Origin: Blasia pusilla
Lineage: Eukaryota; Marchantiophyta; Marchantiopsida; Blasiales
DNA length: 64,000 bases
Assembly (NCBI GenBank): GCA_050084515.1
Contig: CM114273.1
Span: 29,450,001 to 29,514,000, forward strand
Reading direction: 5' to 3'
The notes under the pieces are model-generated. The model made no database searches and was not told the DNA's origin. It worked only from the letters and a program-made list of their open reading frames with translations. Below are positions 1 to 11,779 of the stretch, in pieces. Both the position numbers and the translations under genes were made by a program. How positions within the stretch are numbered: position 1 is the stretch's first letter; each line of letters starts with the position of its first letter.

Positions 1-35
1 CTAGTAAGGTGTTCGTGCGATGCACGGGAAATAAA
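1..35 (-). mobile_element. Helitron-like 3' terminus (partial element)
   Basis: Read on the minus strand this ends in ...CTTACTAG, preceded by a short hairpin (CGTGC-atc-GCACG). A hairpin about ten bases before a terminal CTRR is the usual Helitron 3' signature. A closely related end lies on the minus strand near 6701-6735 and a plus-strand version ends at 46680. The base beyond the CTAG is outside the window, so the target T cannot be checked. No Rep/helicase ORF is visible. The family assignment is inference. Confidence 0.45.
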
Positions 36-880
36 AAAATGTTTAATAGCTATTGTTAGTGTATATGAAGGGATTAATGATGCTACGCAAAAATTCAGAT
101 TTTTTTTTTGCTGCCTGTAACATTTGAAACATTTTCTTGCTGCCATGTTGCTACTCAAACGGATAGGTGTTTACAAATCTAGAAGGCACTCTCCCATAAT
201 AACATAAATTTGTATTATTATGATTAAATCGGTAATACAAATACCAAGATGGCATGAACCATCTTGGGGTCTCCATGGATGAGGAAAATGGACATGCCCA
301 AGGAGTCCAATCTTGCAAAAATATAGACGCCCTAAACTCAAACAATGGAAGGGATTTTGTCTTTAAAATCCCATGACTAAAAAAGAGAGTTTTCGGGCAG
401 ATTTGAAATAAAACATATATCGAAAAATCGTAGAAAATAGGCCGTTTGTCGAGAATCTAATCCACAAACGACAGGAGAGGCCGTGTGACCGGAAACGCGA
501 ACAGGTCGAGAGCACGTACACGCAAACTCTTGTATGCTCATGACGGTGCGTTGCGACGACGTCGAACAAGAGCGCGAGGGCACCCAAATGAAGTAAGCTA
601 CAAGAGAAGTGTTTCTGAAGACATAGTAGTAGCGCGTGCAAGTCCACGGCGTTCACAGTCGGGGCGAGCGAGTATGATGACTGCACGCAACTCTCTCCAG
701 GCGCTGCTGCGTGGGCGCTCCGAAAGTACGTACGCACTTTGCTTTACCGATCTTGATGCTAAGACTCTAAGCGAAGGAAGGTCTCGGGAAAACACGCGCG
801 ACCCTGTGACACGCCGACGCCCGTGTCCGAGGCCTTTATTAGGGTGTCTTAGGAGGTGGTTGGTTGGTCTCTTCATTTGG
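36..880. other. No recognisable gene; GC-rich part at about 480-880
   Basis: The first part is AT-rich. From about 480 the base composition becomes GC/CpG-rich and long ORFs open on both strands at once, which is typical of composition rather than coding. None of these translations resembles a known family. Confidence 0.5.
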
Positions 881-1026
881 CACTGGACTCAAATTTGAAA
901 GAAGATGCACTTCGATAAAAACGAGTGATGGAAAACCCATCGGAAGTACAAAAGAGGGGGACTCAAAGAGTCAAAACCTGAAGGCCACAACAGGACCAGA
1001 AAAGGAAGAAGGGGGCATTCCCCCCT

Positions 1027-1769
1027 CTAACGACGAAACTCACCAACAGCAGAGACAATATCAGCAACAACAAGAGAGCTATGACTACCACTAAGTGGGC
1101 CTCTAGCGCCGGCGTCTCCCACAGCCTGAGCCCGCCGCAAAATGCCATTAGCCTGGGCACGCTGCAACGCTATGGAGACCCGCTGCCTACAATACAGAAT
1201 CGCAGTAGCTAAGGACAACCCATTTCTCGAGTGGAGATGATGGGCGCGATCCGTGAACGCAGTCGAACCTCTCCCCCATAGCCCCATACATCTCTATGGC
1301 CAGGGGGATGAAGATGTGTCCCTCGTGTAGTCGACTGTAGATATGTGTCTTCTTCGCCGCCGCCGCTCCTTGTAGCATTCGCCCTTGGGCCACCACTTGG
1401 GCTCGCACTGCCTCCCGCGTAAGATCTGTGACTACCACGTCCGCCACAACCACCTCAGCCTCACGTGTCATGTAGAGATCGGCACGAATGAGGGAATCCC
1501 GCATGGAGTAGTGCCTCTCTCTCGCACATGGAAGCCACTCTCCCGAGCAATCTGAACATGATATCCCGCACTGCATCGTGAGTGGCTATCCTCTCACCCC
1601 CAACTGGACAGCGTGCCAAATGCACACCAAGTGGATCCAGGCTCTGGCAACACTCGCAGTGTGTCGAACCAACCACCGATGGTTGGGGGAGGCCCAAGCG
1701 GAGCCGCATCGCTGTGGTATAGGTAAGTGGTGCGTCACGGAAAGCTGGAGAAGGGGCGCCCCTACCCAT
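1027..1769 (-). pseudogene. Non-LTR element C-terminus: zinc-binding and endonuclease-like segment
   Basis: The first segment (1461-1769) carries HCECCQSLDPLGVHLARCP, a C-x2-C-x8-H-x3-C zinc-binding motif, followed by GGERIATHDAVRD. The next (1187-1576, another frame) reads RADLYMTREAEVVVADVVV and then AAAAKKTHIYSRL...FIPLAIEMYGA. The last (1027-1287) reads DRAHHLHSRNGLSLATAILY and continues to a stop. Together they resemble the C-terminal zinc-binding plus restriction-like-nuclease region of certain non-LTR polyproteins. Two frameshifts, near 1520 and 1265, break it. That the ADV-VTD core is a PD-(D/E)xK nuclease is inference. Confidence 0.6.
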
Positions 1770-2297
1770 GAGCTGCCCCTTTCCGGAGCAAGAGCGAACA
1801 CGGGCCCTAACTCCATGGGGATATTCCCGTCACACATAGTGCCTCTAAAAACTGCCTCAAAGTGGGCTTCCATCAAGGAAGATTGGAGCCAGGCCCGACC
1901 GGATGTAACTAAGGAGGAGAAAGTGGGGAGAACGGCTCGGCCTCAACTCAAAGGGAATCTCTACAAATTTGTGAGTGAAGATTGAAGTGGGAAAGAGCCA
2001 TCCTCGACCTGGGAGACGTAGTGTAGAAGGAGCGGTCTATCTCTAACCAAAAATCGGGAGCAAGGAGGGGGTGCCACTTTGTGGCCCAACTCCTAAAAAA
2101 AAGCGGAGGGCGCCACTAAACCGGTGTAGAGAAGACCTACTATACCAAAAGAAATCGGACAAGAGGCCTGTCTCTCTGAGCTAACTCCCCATGGGGCACT
2201 CTAAGGAGCCGGGTCCTAGAAGATCCCCAAACACCTGCATGAGCTTCCTATCAAAGGATCTATATAGGGAAGAAAGGTGACTAGATGTCCGGCAGTT

Positions 2298-3566
2298 CTA
2301 GTGAGGTAACCAGGTCTCTGAGCAAAACAAGAAGAGAGAATGCCAAGGCGACTTGAGGGTCACCGATCCTCGTAAGATCATCAACGTGAGAAGATCCTCG
2401 GTAAGAGCCGCTTCCACGAAAGTCGATACAAAGTCGGCTGGCTCGGCGGGACTCCCAAGACTCGAAGCCCCTCGACAGTGCAAGAAGCCGTCGGGTAAAT
2501 GTAGATCATCACGTAGGCCTGATGGAGACCAAGCCTTGCACTTCCCCACCTTCACCGCCAGCCGACACGTGCCAACTGTCTTTGAAAAGTGCTCGAATGC
2601 GGGGACAACCAGATCTCGGGACCAACAATATGAGTATCATCTGCCGGTGAAGGAACATGCAACCCGGAAAGCCTCCACCGTAGAAAGAACCGCTCGGTAA
2701 TGAGCCACAAACAAACAACGCGCCACCCGGAGGGTCACCTGAGCGAGTCCCGAGCGGACTCCAAGACCGTGACCTCCTCCTCGAATCGACCATGGTGGAA
2801 ATAGAGGGCCGAAGGGGCCCCATAGAAAGCCTGCACAAAGGGAATGAGGCTCGCCATGGGCCACCGCGTCCCTCAACTCTGTGAATATAGTAGCCGAGAT
2901 ATTGAGTTGAAGGCGTTCTCCACGTCCACTTGGAGAACCACCCCACTGGATGTACATCTAGACAAGCCCTCAAACCTAAGGCCACCGTCTCACATCCGGT
3001 GGCGTGGCAACTCCAAGCGATGCGGACTCGGATGTGGATTCGAAAGCCTCACGGAATTGCAAAGCGAGAGTACGACTCACCAACCGCAAGAGCACCTCAC
3101 CTATGGCAATCGGACGGATACCACCACCCTCCTCCTTTGACAACGCTAAAAGTCGCCCCGCCCCTAATACTTGGGCCCATCGCTGTTGGCACTCTCCTCG
3201 AAGCTAGGTGAGAGGCAACTGAAGCAACTTGGAGAAGCCGCTAGCGGTGTCCTCGGAAGGAAAGCAATCACGAAGGTGTTCGTACATCATACGCAGACAA
3301 ACCTCCGGCCGCAATCCTCGGAGAACGCCCGAGTGCCGGGTAAGCAAAGAGGGACGGGTCAAGGCATATAGCCGTGTCGGGGTGGAAGTCACGTGCAAAA
3401 GCTGGAATGTCAACCGTTGGCGAGGATGTAGCCTCCGTAGGGCATCGATGTAACGACTGAAGAAGGAGCCATGTCCATCGGGCGAAGAGCACGCGGCTCG
3501 TGAGTACTCAGCTCTTGATGTCCTACATCGTGGCAACCTGGCTTGGGAAATTTCTCCAAATGACAA
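2298..3566 (-). pseudogene. Non-LTR reverse transcriptase fragment
   Basis: Fragments in shifting minus-strand frames match the reverse transcriptase of non-LTR elements. At 2637-2985 there is an ELRDAVAHGEPHS region, then a GDPPGGALF segment (the usual QGDPLGGALF-type motif). At 2298-2555 there is KCKAWSPSGL, typical of the thumb region after the catalytic box in these elements. The upstream part (3204-3566) keeps YEHLRDCFPSED-like sequence typical of the N-terminal side. The catalytic ADD box is degraded to an unreadable form. Frameshifts and stops make a functional protein impossible. The enzyme would have copied element RNA at a nicked genomic target. Family placement within LINEs is uncertain. 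Confidence 0.65.
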
Positions 3567-4060
3567 TAAGCTAAGCCCTAATATTCACATTTGGAACCCT
3601 AATATGAACCGAATTCTAAAAAGATGAATAAAAATAAAAATACTTCACGTCATGCAGCAAGGTCCGGATCAAAACGAAGCTCTCGTCACGCTCTCCGTTT
3701 CGACATGTATCACGTCTCTTTTCGTCCCCTACGCCCTCCGTCCTTCCTCCCGCCGTCCCCGTCCATGCCTCCCGCCGTCCCCGCCCAAAATCGCTGAGTA
3801 CTACGAGACAGGAACGAGTACAAAAGCAGGGGAGGGAGGGATGGGGGGATGACTCACGTTTAAAAAGTGAGTTCGTGGTTTTTAATGCTTGGATGGACTT
3901 AAGTGGCTTCAAGGGGATGAGGGGGGGGAGGAATTCCTAACCTAACTTGTACGTGAGTTTGCATTCCACACCACACGGTGCATTCTATCCACGTGTTCAT
4001 AAGGTTAATTATGAAGATTTGTGGGGAAAAGATGTAGAGTTGGAATGGACCAAAGTGCCA
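3567..4060. other. No recognisable gene
   Basis: Mixed-composition intergenic DNA between the LINE remnant and a Helitron-like start. Short ORFs on both strands show no family resemblance. Confidence 0.5.
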
Positions 4061-4180
4061 TCTATATTATTATTGGAGAGTGACCCTTGATTTTCTAATC
4101 TCTTCTCCTCTTGGCACTTTTAGCCTATAGGTCCACTCGTCTTATAAGGCAATAGGATTGTTCGAAATTGATTTAAAATG
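4061..4180 (+). mobile_element. Helitron-like 5' terminus
   Basis: TCTATATTATTATTGGAGAG, preceded by A, fits the Helitron 5' rule (insertion between A and T, element beginning TC with a TCTMTAYTA-type start). About 120 bp from here match, in inverted orientation, the sequence ending at 61824, whose minus-strand start is TCTCTATTATTATTGG, also preceded by A. Two independent copies sharing exactly this boundary support a real terminus. The matching 3' end is not identified. Confidence 0.5.
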
Positions 4181-4809
4181 ACACTTATGAATCTTGAGAG
4201 TTGATTATGGGAGGTAATTTAAATCCGCGCATAGTAAGGACTACATAAGTCATGTTTAAGGCAATCCTTGAATGCATGCCTCCTCTCCGCATGAAATTCC
4301 TACACTTATGTCTCACCTTCCGCGCCACATCTTCATAAAACCCAACAGTTATGTGGATACCCACTTGTTCCCTAGTTCCAGATTTTGTGGTAACTAGAAG
4401 TAACGTTCAATAGTAGTAGTGGTCAAATTACCAACATACTTAGTTTCTTTTAGAAAGTTCCATTTTTTTGGTAAATGTGAACTTTCATTTTCAAAAAGAA
4501 TCTTAATAATACAAATTGGGGAGAGGGGGGTGTTTCATGGCGAGGTCCGGGTGTCCAATTACCCTAACGTAACACACACCCTCTGATGACAATTCAATGT
4601 AAGTTGAACATAAGGCAACATGAATAGTGAATGTGAGTCGATATTGCTGAACAAAGCAAAGTTGTATTTTGGAAATCTTTAAACGGTTAGAGGGGATTCT
4701 TACCCTCTCAGACCGAGTCCATAGGGTAAGGACAGAAGTTTAGGGTTGAGGGATCCTTACCCTGTTGACATCGGGGTCATTGAAAACTACGCGACGAAAA
4801 AGCTAGAAA
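4181..4809. other. No recognisable gene
   Basis: AT-rich DNA. It includes two short related segments near 4680-4760 that contain CTTACCCT and its complement. No coding signal. Confidence 0.4.
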
Positions 4810-5160
4810 GATTTTAGTCGACGCCCAGCGAAATAGCTAGTTTCAATTCGGGTACGTCTCTTCTAAAGTACTCTACCGGTGCCCATTTTTTCTCTCGACT
4901 CTTCATCTGTCAGCTAGCACAGATGACAGATGTCGATCCGCAATCACCGAGATGAGTGGTTTCCATTTTAGCAAGTCTCTTCTAATTTCTAATGGCGGCC
5001 ATTATTCTCGCGTCTCGTCATCTGTCAGGTGGCTAGATGTTAGCCCGAAAGCGAGCGAAATAGAGGGTTTCAATTTGGAAAAGTCTCTTCTAACTTACGC
5101 CTATCTATGGGTTCCCACTCTTCTTCTTTACGACTCTTCATCTGTGCGTGCACACGAAGC
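4810..5160. repeat. Tandem repeat, about three units of 120-130 bp
   Basis: Each unit contains AGTCTCTTCTAA followed 50-60 bases later by a CTC(G/T)TCATCTGTCAG-like segment. Unit starts are near 4850, 4973 and 5080. The units are imperfect. Confidence 0.65.
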
Positions 5161-6690
5161 TACATTCTGGATGCGACGCGTAAAATAAGAGAAAAGAGAT
5201 CCAACTTAAAGAGGGGCGGAAACATTCACGGCGGGGGGAAACGCAGTGGCATAAAGCCTCAGGAAAAGTCCAGGGAAAAAACAATCGATGACACTCGACT
5301 TCACGCCTCGGAGAGGGAGTACCGAAGAGAAGTAGACCAGCGGGGCGGCGACTGGCTTTCTTTCTTTCTTTCTTTTTTCCCGTTCCGTTCGCGTTTTCCT
5401 AGTCTGCGATGTACGCTGTCCTTGCAAAGATCCACCTAAACCCCTCGCGGCCCACGCACATCTCAGAGGAGCCCGACTCCCCGAGCACATTGGCGTACGA
5501 CTTGGCGTGTGGGCGTTAAGAATTCGGTTCGCTGGCGCAAGAGGAGAAACTCAGAGTAATCCCAGTTTGGACGCGCGTCATGTGGAAAGGACTCCTCACG
5601 ACCTTTCCAATGATTCTCATTCTCGTTTCCTCGTGCTCTCTTCCCCTACAGAATCTGCAGATTTCTTTCGTTCGACGCCTAAAGGATGCTCCGAATACTT
5701 ACGTCGAATCCGGAGGTGGGCCCGACAAGTGGAGGTGTGGTGTCCGTCGCGGATATGTATCAGCGAATAGTCGCCGAGGGTAACTTCCTCCTCTCCCCCG
5801 CGCTCACGTGGTGGAACGCCAGCGTGGCGGGAAAAGGATTCCCTTCGGCTGGGAGAACTTGGTCTGTGAGGAAACAGGCGAACAGGCAGCTGAAGTTGTC
5901 GAGGGTGACACTTGACTGACTTCAGCGATGAGCAGACACGTCCATGCCGAATCCGAGCCACACATTCGAGGTATATCCGACGTCCAGATTCACGTCAAGA
6001 CGCAATTGCGGCGTTGCGCCTGTCCGCGGTGTCAGAGGATTAGAATATGCGAATCTTACTTTCAGCATCTTGGATCAGTAGCTGTCGGATCCCTCTGTAT
6101 ACGCCACTGGTCTTGACTCGCAAGAAGTATATCCGTTCCTAAATGCGCATATGCTTCCCCTTCAAGGGGAGATGCCGTGGAGCTGCTATCGCTACAGAAG
6201 GGTGCCCAGTCGATCCAAGATGAGGGCATGTACTTGGAAAGGAAACGACTTACTATTGTAAGACCGCGAGCTGCTAGCATAACCGGGGAAAGTCCTAGCT
6301 CCTTCCTCCCGTTGGACACCACTGCCGTTGTGCATTATGCGAATATGCCGGTTATTTCCGAGGATTTCCACTGGGTTGGTGGAGGTTCGTGGCTCCAAGT
6401 CACGCGGGAGATGACAGTTGCGAGCCACATCACGAGTGCCCGGTGTTCACACTTCACCACAAATGGCCGCCCAACTTGACAAGTGGTCTGCAGCGGCCGT
6501 CATGGACGGGTACGAAATCCTCCGTGGCATCCTTCTATTCGGCTCCAAGAGAAAAAAAAATTCACATCTCTGCGTTCGAAGGTTTCGCCGGAAATATGTT
6601 AAATCTCGACGTTAATGATTATTCATAAATTAATAATTTTTTAATTTGTGAAAGCAAGTTTGTTTGACAACTCACAATTGGACAACAAGA
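5161..6690. other. CpG-rich stretch with unrecognised ORFs
   Basis: Composition rises in GC and CpG from about 5200 to 6500. Overlapping ORFs appear on both strands; the most protein-like on plus are 5686-5919 and 6177-6479. I recognise no domain in them. It could be a promoter or first-exon fragment carried by the Helitron-like element starting at 4061, or simply older unmethylated DNA. Confidence 0.3.
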
Positions 6691-6700
6691 AATTTTTTTT

Positions 6701-6735
6701 AGTAAGAACGCTTGTGCGATGCACGGGCATCTAAC
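6701..6735 (-). mobile_element. Helitron-like 3' terminus
   Basis: On the minus strand this reads GATGCCCGTGCATCGCAC... and ends ...TTCTTACTAA, a hairpin-forming segment followed by CTRR (here CTAA). It is nearly the same as the end at 1-35 and resembles the plus-strand end at 46655-46680. Confidence 0.45.
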
Positions 6736-7042
6736 ATTCTTTTTTAAAGTATCAAAGCTTCTTCAGCAGCCATATATCAGTGCTATGTTGTAGTGATAGT
6801 CCTCAAGAGCGGGCCATACGGGTTTGGATCGATCCCCATCGTAGGCATGTCTGGTTGCGTCCGTGCTCATGCTTCTTTTGCAATAAATGCTTTCGATTGC
6901 TTTGTATTGTAGCCTTTGGTGTACAGTCACGACCCCAAAGGCACACAAGTCTTTACAGGATGACATATCCGGGTCCGGCCACAACATTTGCTAGCGAGAG
7001 CACTAATTAACTCCTTTACTCCCCTCCTACATCATAGGCACC

Positions 7043-7372
7043 GGTTTTGGCTTCGCACGACCAGATGATATGCTATTCTTTGTATGTGCATCGGTCTCCT
7101 TTGAGTGACACGGTGAGGGCCAGGGAAGTGGCTGGTGGTCTGTATTCCCAGGAACTGTCCCTCGGGCGTTCCCCTCTGCTGTATTGCAAGTGGTGGTGAC
7201 GGTTTGGCTTCGGAAGACCAGATGATGTCATTCTTTGTGTGTGCATCAGTCTACTTTGAGTGACACGATGAGGGCCAGGGAAGTGGCTGGTGGTCCGTAT
7301 TGGAGAGAGTAGACTTCGAACCAGGAACCGTCCCTCGAGCATTCCACTCTGCTATACTGCAAGTGGTGGTGA
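7043..7372. repeat. Direct duplication of about 165 bp
   Basis: The segments 7043-7200 and 7201-7372 are imperfect direct copies sharing GAGGGCCAGGGAAGTGGCTG and CTGCAAGTGGTGGTGA-type blocks. The second has an extra 15-20 bases (GAGAGTAGACTTCGAACC). No coding function recognised. Confidence 0.75.
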
Positions 7373-7587
7373 TAGCTTGGGAGACGATCAGAGACCACAT
7401 TTTCGGGAGATCTTGTGCCTTCGTAGCCACTACCCCACGTAGCGCGCCCAAGCTTAAAGCATACAAACTTAATAAAGTCAGCAAATCTGAGTACTTAGAG
7501 GGAACTAACAAAAAGATTTTGCAACTACTATGTGGAAGTTGTTGATCGGATGCATTGGATTGTGGTTGGTAGTTTCTCTTAGGAAAC

Positions 7588-7799
7588 GCCAAAGCTAGAG
7601 GCCCACTTAGTAGTAGTCATAGTTCTCTAAGTGTTGCTGATATTGTCTCTGCTGTAGGTGATTTTGGTCGTTAGGGCGGAAGGCCCCCTTCTTTCTCCTC
7701 GGGGCCGGTTCTGGCCTCTTGAGGTCTATTTTTTGGCTCTCTATGCCCCCTCATTTGTATCGTGATGGGTTCCCCATCCTTTTTCCTACATTTATTTTA
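7588..7799 (+). mobile_element. 5'-truncated non-LTR insertion, copy 2
   Basis: About 210 bp match the coding end and 3' UTR of the LINE-type element at 900-3566, in the opposite orientation, from GCTAGAGGCCCACTTAG to GATGGGTTCCCCATC. The insert is bounded by a perfect 15-bp duplication, TTTCTCTTAGGAAAC, at 7573-7587 and 7800-7814. A short 3'-anchored copy with a long target duplication is the usual product of target-primed reverse transcription. It ends without a poly(A) tail. Confidence 0.8.
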
Positions 7800-7814
7800 T
7801 TTCTCTTAGGAAAC

Positions 7815-10800
7815 AATCGTGGCTGAAGACTAAAGATAAGTGTAACCTGGAATGTTTTCTACTTGGATTGCAACACGACGCATGGATCAATGTTCTAGAA
7901 TGCCCATCACGAACTCCGGACGGATCAGACGAATTTGTCCCTAAAATTTGGCTCCGATCCAAGTGAAAACAACTGAATGAGATGTTTCTTACCCAATCTG
8001 ACAGAAGTAAGTTCAGATTCATCTATACGGTGAGCCCCGATGACTAATTTAAGCTTAAATAGACCTCTTGCGAAGCTTTGTAGACAAATAGCCTTTGCGA
8101 CTACTTTCAGGAAATTTCTTAGCCAACATCCCTACCAACTCTGTAAGGAAGACAATGAGTTTTTCACCCACTTCTTACAACTCAGATTGAACTGGTTTGT
8201 TCTAGGATGAGGTGGCACCCATCGCGCTCGGCCCGTAGCTTGCCGTGCCGCATTACTACACAATAAATGTGGCTAGTCCAATTGAAAAATTCACAGGAAT
8301 TAATATTGAAGATGGGATGATCTTGTAACAAAGTGTAAGAGCAACAATTGATGCTATAAGTCGTGAATCGATTGAGAGCCCAATCGCAGATCCCTCAATT
8401 AGTACATCCTTGCTCCACTGGAATCCACTTGGTGGAAAAAACGGAAGCGTCTCCATTTCAAAGATGCGGAATCGAAAGAATGCGAGCAGCAAATCCAAGG
8501 ATTAACTAGAGGCTAGTGGCTACATCCCAAATCAAATCCGATCTTCACGGTGTAGGATTTTGCGATGATTGTTTACCCAAAAAATCACAAAAAAGGCAGT
8601 AGGAAATTGAGAAGCAGAGAGCGTGGACACAACGGGCCAATTTTCGGACACTATTGTTGTCCGAAAACGTCCGCGTCTTGCTTGCCCTTACTTCCACGAG
8701 TGGAGTCTAGGCCCAAAAAGCAAATTGGAGACCTGCACAATAATCGAGCGAGGAATTTTTAAGAAAAAATGAATTATGAGCTACGGCAAGACGCACAATG
8801 AGCTTCCAAATTCTTACCACGAGTGCTTGCAAATTCTTCCGAGGTTGTCTCTATTACACTTTCGTTAGTAGTTTCACCGCTTTCGCTACAGTTCCACTCC
8901 CTCCTCTCTCAGAATGGTAGCTCCCCCTATTCTGCCTCCACTTCCTTCTCCAAAGTAACTCAAGCCAAGCATTTTTTTGCACTTAAGCAACTCAAATGCT
9001 CGTAAGTGTCCGTTTCTAGCGATAATAGCATTAAGAGGTGTTTCTGGGCAACCTTTTCTCCTCCTTGTATATAGAAATGATAAGATTTGTAGGACATGGA
9101 GGTAAGTATTTTCCTATATGATATCAAAGATTTGAAGACTTTGAAACATCCTTTGGCAAGTGGGGGATGTTTTGAGAGATAAAGTATAAGAATTTGAAAA
9201 AAATGGGAAAAGGATTTGACTTGATGAAGATAAATATGTTGGGAAACATATTTTTTCTAAGGCCAAGACAATATATGAAGGTCCAAATCATGATATCTAG
9301 AGTATAACCACTAAACTCATGGTCCATTGATTATGTTCAAATTTTCACATTTGATCTATTGTCAATATTTCATGGATATCTTATTTTAGCTGCCCAAGTA
9401 CACAACAACAAGAAATCGTGAAGTCATTTTATGTACGGTATTATCAATCGAGGAATAGCAAAAATAATTTTGCTATATGTTTTATTATCAAAAGAGAGAG
9501 AAAGGTGATATTTTCATAGTCGCAAGTGTCTTTTTTTTGCTATGAGAATTTTCCCACTAAGTTGGTTGTGTTATCCAAAAATAGTTTCTCCTTGAAATCC
9601 AATAAGGTAATGCCAACTCATATGCCAAGGTGTCTTTTTACCATGTAGAATTTTGATGATGTATTAGTTATAGATTGATGACTCTAATCATATGCCATGT
9701 CGGAAGATAGTGGATAGCCTTAGTCATTGGTAGTAAATAACTCAACCTAGTCATATCTCGGCGTCTTAAAATGAAAGATTTCTTATGGTGTTATTTTGGC
9801 TACGATTGACCTCATGATTTGGAAGATGGACCTTAATATGCTAGTATAGATTAGGGTTGGCGAATTGGCTTGTGAACACATGTCCTCAAGAAGATAGGTA
9901 GAGAGAGAACGAGAGGGTAAGTGTACACTATACCTTAAGGATAGAGAGGTTTGAGAACTCGAGCGCATTCTCTCTTTGTTAAATCTCCTTCTATATATAA
10001 CGTTCATCATATATAGAATCATTGAATCATCTAACCACAAGCTGATTGTGCTTACTTTAACCCAAATAACTTGATTCAATATTTTTGTTATACACATAAT
10101 TAATAAAACTGTACTACCCACTATCTTATTGATGTTGAATCACATCGATTTTCTCCTTCACTCTTCCCTTGTTTTTAGATTCATACCACTATTAGAAAGT
10201 ATCATGTGTCTATTTAAAGTATTATAATGTAACAAATAGCTTCTATCATATTCTTGAATAAGATAATCTAATCTATTTTAACTCAAACCTACTATTTCAT
10301 TCTATATAGTTTAACCTTTAGTATTCAAATTACACTTCTTCATCTAATAGATTAAGTGGTCACTATCACTCAAACCATGCTCAGTTGGTCATAACATGCC
10401 ATATTCAAATGGTTTTCTAAACGAGGTGCAAAGGCTTTACTTTATACTCAAAATTTTGTTTTGAATATTCTCCAAGGAGTTTGTTGTTGTACGTAAAGCA
10501 TTCATTATGCTACCTTCTTAAAAGTGCATTGTTTCCAATGTGATTTTTTTCTTCATTTAGGGATAAAAAGGGAATTTGGCACATGTTTAGCATATCCTTT
10601 GGTTCTTTCTTATGGAATGTTGAATGCTAGGAATATTTTAGGATGATCGTATGTAAAGTAAAAAGTGACTTAGTGAATAATGATACGTCTAAGACTTAAC
10701 CATTTGTGATGGTATGAATATTTCCATATGGTACTAGCGGGAAGATGTAATAACTTGATTTCTTGTATGGCTTCCTCTTAAGTTGGTGGATCCTTGCCCT

Positions 10801-11779
10801 CCAAATATGACATGATTCCAAATTTAAAGGTCGTGACCTGTAACTTTTGAGGAGATCTAGACTTCCACTATGGTATATTAATAATTCCGACAATGACTTA
10901 GATAATTATGAAGAAATCATCTTCGCACGTAAGAGCTAGCGCAAGAGAAAGGGGAGCCAAATGAGAGAGTTCACTAGGTGCTTATTTTTTTGAGATCGAG
11001 TTTGAATATCAATAGTGTGGATATATATCTATAACAACTTCCAACCCTTTTCCTAAAGCATGTTTGTAACTTGTTGGAGTAGAAAATCTATTCCGTATCT
11101 CAAGAGAAATCTCTTCAAAGTGAAGTGTAAAAGAGGTTCTACTTATGAAAAAGTAGATGATAAGGTTGAGGAAAATTAGGCATCCCATTTTTTAATAGAA
11201 AAAGAAAAACCCATTCGAGGTCATCAAATTGTCTTGAAATTTTAATGCTTACAAAACACTGATTGGACGTAGAAATCTGAATGGGTAAGAATCCAATGCC
11301 TTCATCGAAGATTATGACAATGAAATTTGGTCTATCTAACCAAATATTATTAAAGAGCATTTTGGTAGTGGTAGGAGAGTGTGGTTCTACATTAGATCCA
11401 AATAAGCATGATTATAAACTAGATACAAAAGGAGAGAATGATACATAGATTTACGAAAGTATTGGCCAAAATTTAATTAAATTTTATTGGACTTAATAGA
11501 TTCTTACAAGGGATAGATTTTTTTTCTCACTCCATTTACTTAATCCTTTGCACATGCATGGTCTAACTAGATTGGCATCATCAAACAAAATTATCTTCCT
11601 TCCTAAAGAAGTGATACAATGCGTTAGAGAGTTTGACATAGCTATTGGGGATGGGTCCCTATCCATTCATATCAAGAGCAGTTAAGAAAAAAATTGCATG
11701 TAAAATAATTCATAGTCATTAATTTTATTTGATTGACATAGAATTTTAAACCTTGAAACAATGAAATATAATGCATATG
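7815..11779. other. AT-rich intergenic DNA without recognisable genes
   Basis: Low-GC sequence with only short ORFs. None of these (for example 8256-8498, 9783-10121 and 11139-11360, minus) shows a known motif or codon-like pattern. Probably old, decayed element sequence. Confidence 0.5.

Larger units (their letters stand above)
900..3566 (-). mobile_element. Decayed non-LTR (LINE-type) retroelement, copy 1
   Basis: A long minus-strand stretch carries, in order, broken reverse transcriptase, a Cys-His zinc-binding segment, a C-terminal endonuclease-like segment and a 3' untranslated tail. The frame switches many times. The tail (about 900-1110) is nearly the same sequence as a plus-strand insertion at 7588-7799, which fixes the 3' end of the family. 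The 5' end is not clear; coding similarity fades near 3566. No poly(A) is evident. Confidence 0.7.

Noticed and set aside
485-898. 137-aa plus ORF and overlapping minus ORFs
   Set aside because: Both strands are open over the same CpG-rich DNA, with Arg-rich low-complexity translations and no motif.
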